Positions 5,471-5,629 of a DNA stretch of 5,629 nt are shown here, in pieces. The notes beneath the pieces are model-generated. The model was given only the letters and a program-made list of their open reading frames with translations. It did no database searches and was not told the DNA's origin. The translations under genes were made by a program, and so were the position numbers. Position 1 is the stretch's first letter, and the number at the start of each line of letters is the position of its first letter. Source of the stretch: Ktedonobacterales bacterium (GTDB taxonomy: Bacteria > Chloroflexota > Ktedonobacteria > Ktedonobacterales > JACDGC01); assembly GCA_013815535.1 (NCBI GenBank), contig JACDGC010000290.1:1-5629 (forward strand), given 5' to 3'.

Positions 5471-5511
5471 CTCTCAACGAGAGCGGCGCGACTCCTTTTC
5501 ACGCTGCTCTC
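5471..5511 (+). repeat. Two mutually exclusive hairpins just after the sigma stop
   Basis: CTCTC (5471-5475) pairs with GAGAG (5479-5483) around AAC. The same GAGAG is also the start of GAGAGCGGCG (5479-5488), which pairs with CGCTGCTCTC (5502-5511) over ten base pairs including one G-U. Only one of the two can form at a time; the second is more stable. Neither is followed by a T run, so they may protect the 3' end or act with a factor rather than terminate transcription themselves. Confidence 0.45.
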
Positions 5512-5533
5512 CACCGCCATGCTCTCTTGCTCA

Positions 5534-5579
5534 CCGTTCCGTCCTTGGCCGAACGGCACGCCTTGCGCTATATTTTTTT
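5534..5579 (+). terminator. Weak terminator candidate downstream of the sigma gene
   Basis: CCGTTC (5534-5539) pairs with GAACGG (5551-5556) around an 11-base loop, and seven T lie at 5573-5579. The T run starts 16 bases after the stem, too far for a classical intrinsic terminator, so this is tentative. The T run also contains TATATT (5569-5574) with TTGGCC 18 nt upstream, which would instead fit a rightward promoter. Confidence 0.3.
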
Positions 5580-5629
5580 GTAACAGCAGTCGGGTTTTCT
5601 GAAACGACGAGATGCAGCCATGCTACGAA

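Overview
The window comes from a GC-rich bacterial chromosome. It holds a leftward (minus-strand) gene cluster at 1-3725 and a divergent rightward sigma-factor gene at 4370-5464, separated by a long non-coding region. Gene content is chromosomal housekeeping type; I see no mobile element, CRISPR array, tRNA or rRNA. The style of the sigma factor (acidic N-terminus, LIHLPEHV in region 3.0) and the general gene content make me lean towards Chloroflexota, but this rests on impression rather than a search.

Left arm, read right to left on the minus strand. A polytopic membrane protein resembling GT87/DUF2029 polyprenyl-phosphate-sugar-dependent glycosyltransferases (2313-3725) is followed after 67 nt by cmk, cytidylate kinase (1556-2245). 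plsC, a 1-acylglycerol-3-phosphate acyltransferase, overlaps the cmk end by 14 nt (814-1569). A DUF1980/YcgQ-type membrane protein (GTG start at 817) overlaps the plsC stop in a GTGA junction. The cmk-plsC pair is a recurrent bacterial arrangement linking CMP/CDP supply with phosphatidate synthesis; both feed CDP-diacylglycerol formation. The DUF1980 gene is interrupted: its frame runs to a stop at 98, but the conserved C-terminal part continues in another frame from 119 to the window edge. The shift lies at a run of six G (121-126), so it is either a one-base sequence error or a real lesion.

Middle, 3726-4369. This is the divergent intergenic region between the glycosyltransferase-like gene and the sigma factor. 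It begins GC-rich and becomes AT-rich towards the sigma gene. It carries several clean inverted repeats, including an 8-bp stem just upstream of the likely sigma promoter, a 7-bp hairpin in the leader and a 16-bp perfect palindrome about 45 nt before the start codon. Extended -10 elements of the form TGNTAYACT lie upstream of three transcription units (glycosyltransferase-like gene, cmk, sigma gene), suggesting a shared housekeeping promoter style.

Right arm. The sigma-70 family factor (RpoD/SigA-like, 364 aa) has regions 1.2, 2, 3 and 4 and ends at 5464. Behind it lie two mutually exclusive hairpins and a weak terminator-like hairpin followed at a distance by seven T. No gene is seen from 5465 to the end.

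No clearly new biological system is visible. The observations most worth checking are the DUF1980 frameshift, the structured sigma leader and the substituted CMP-binding residues of Cmk.
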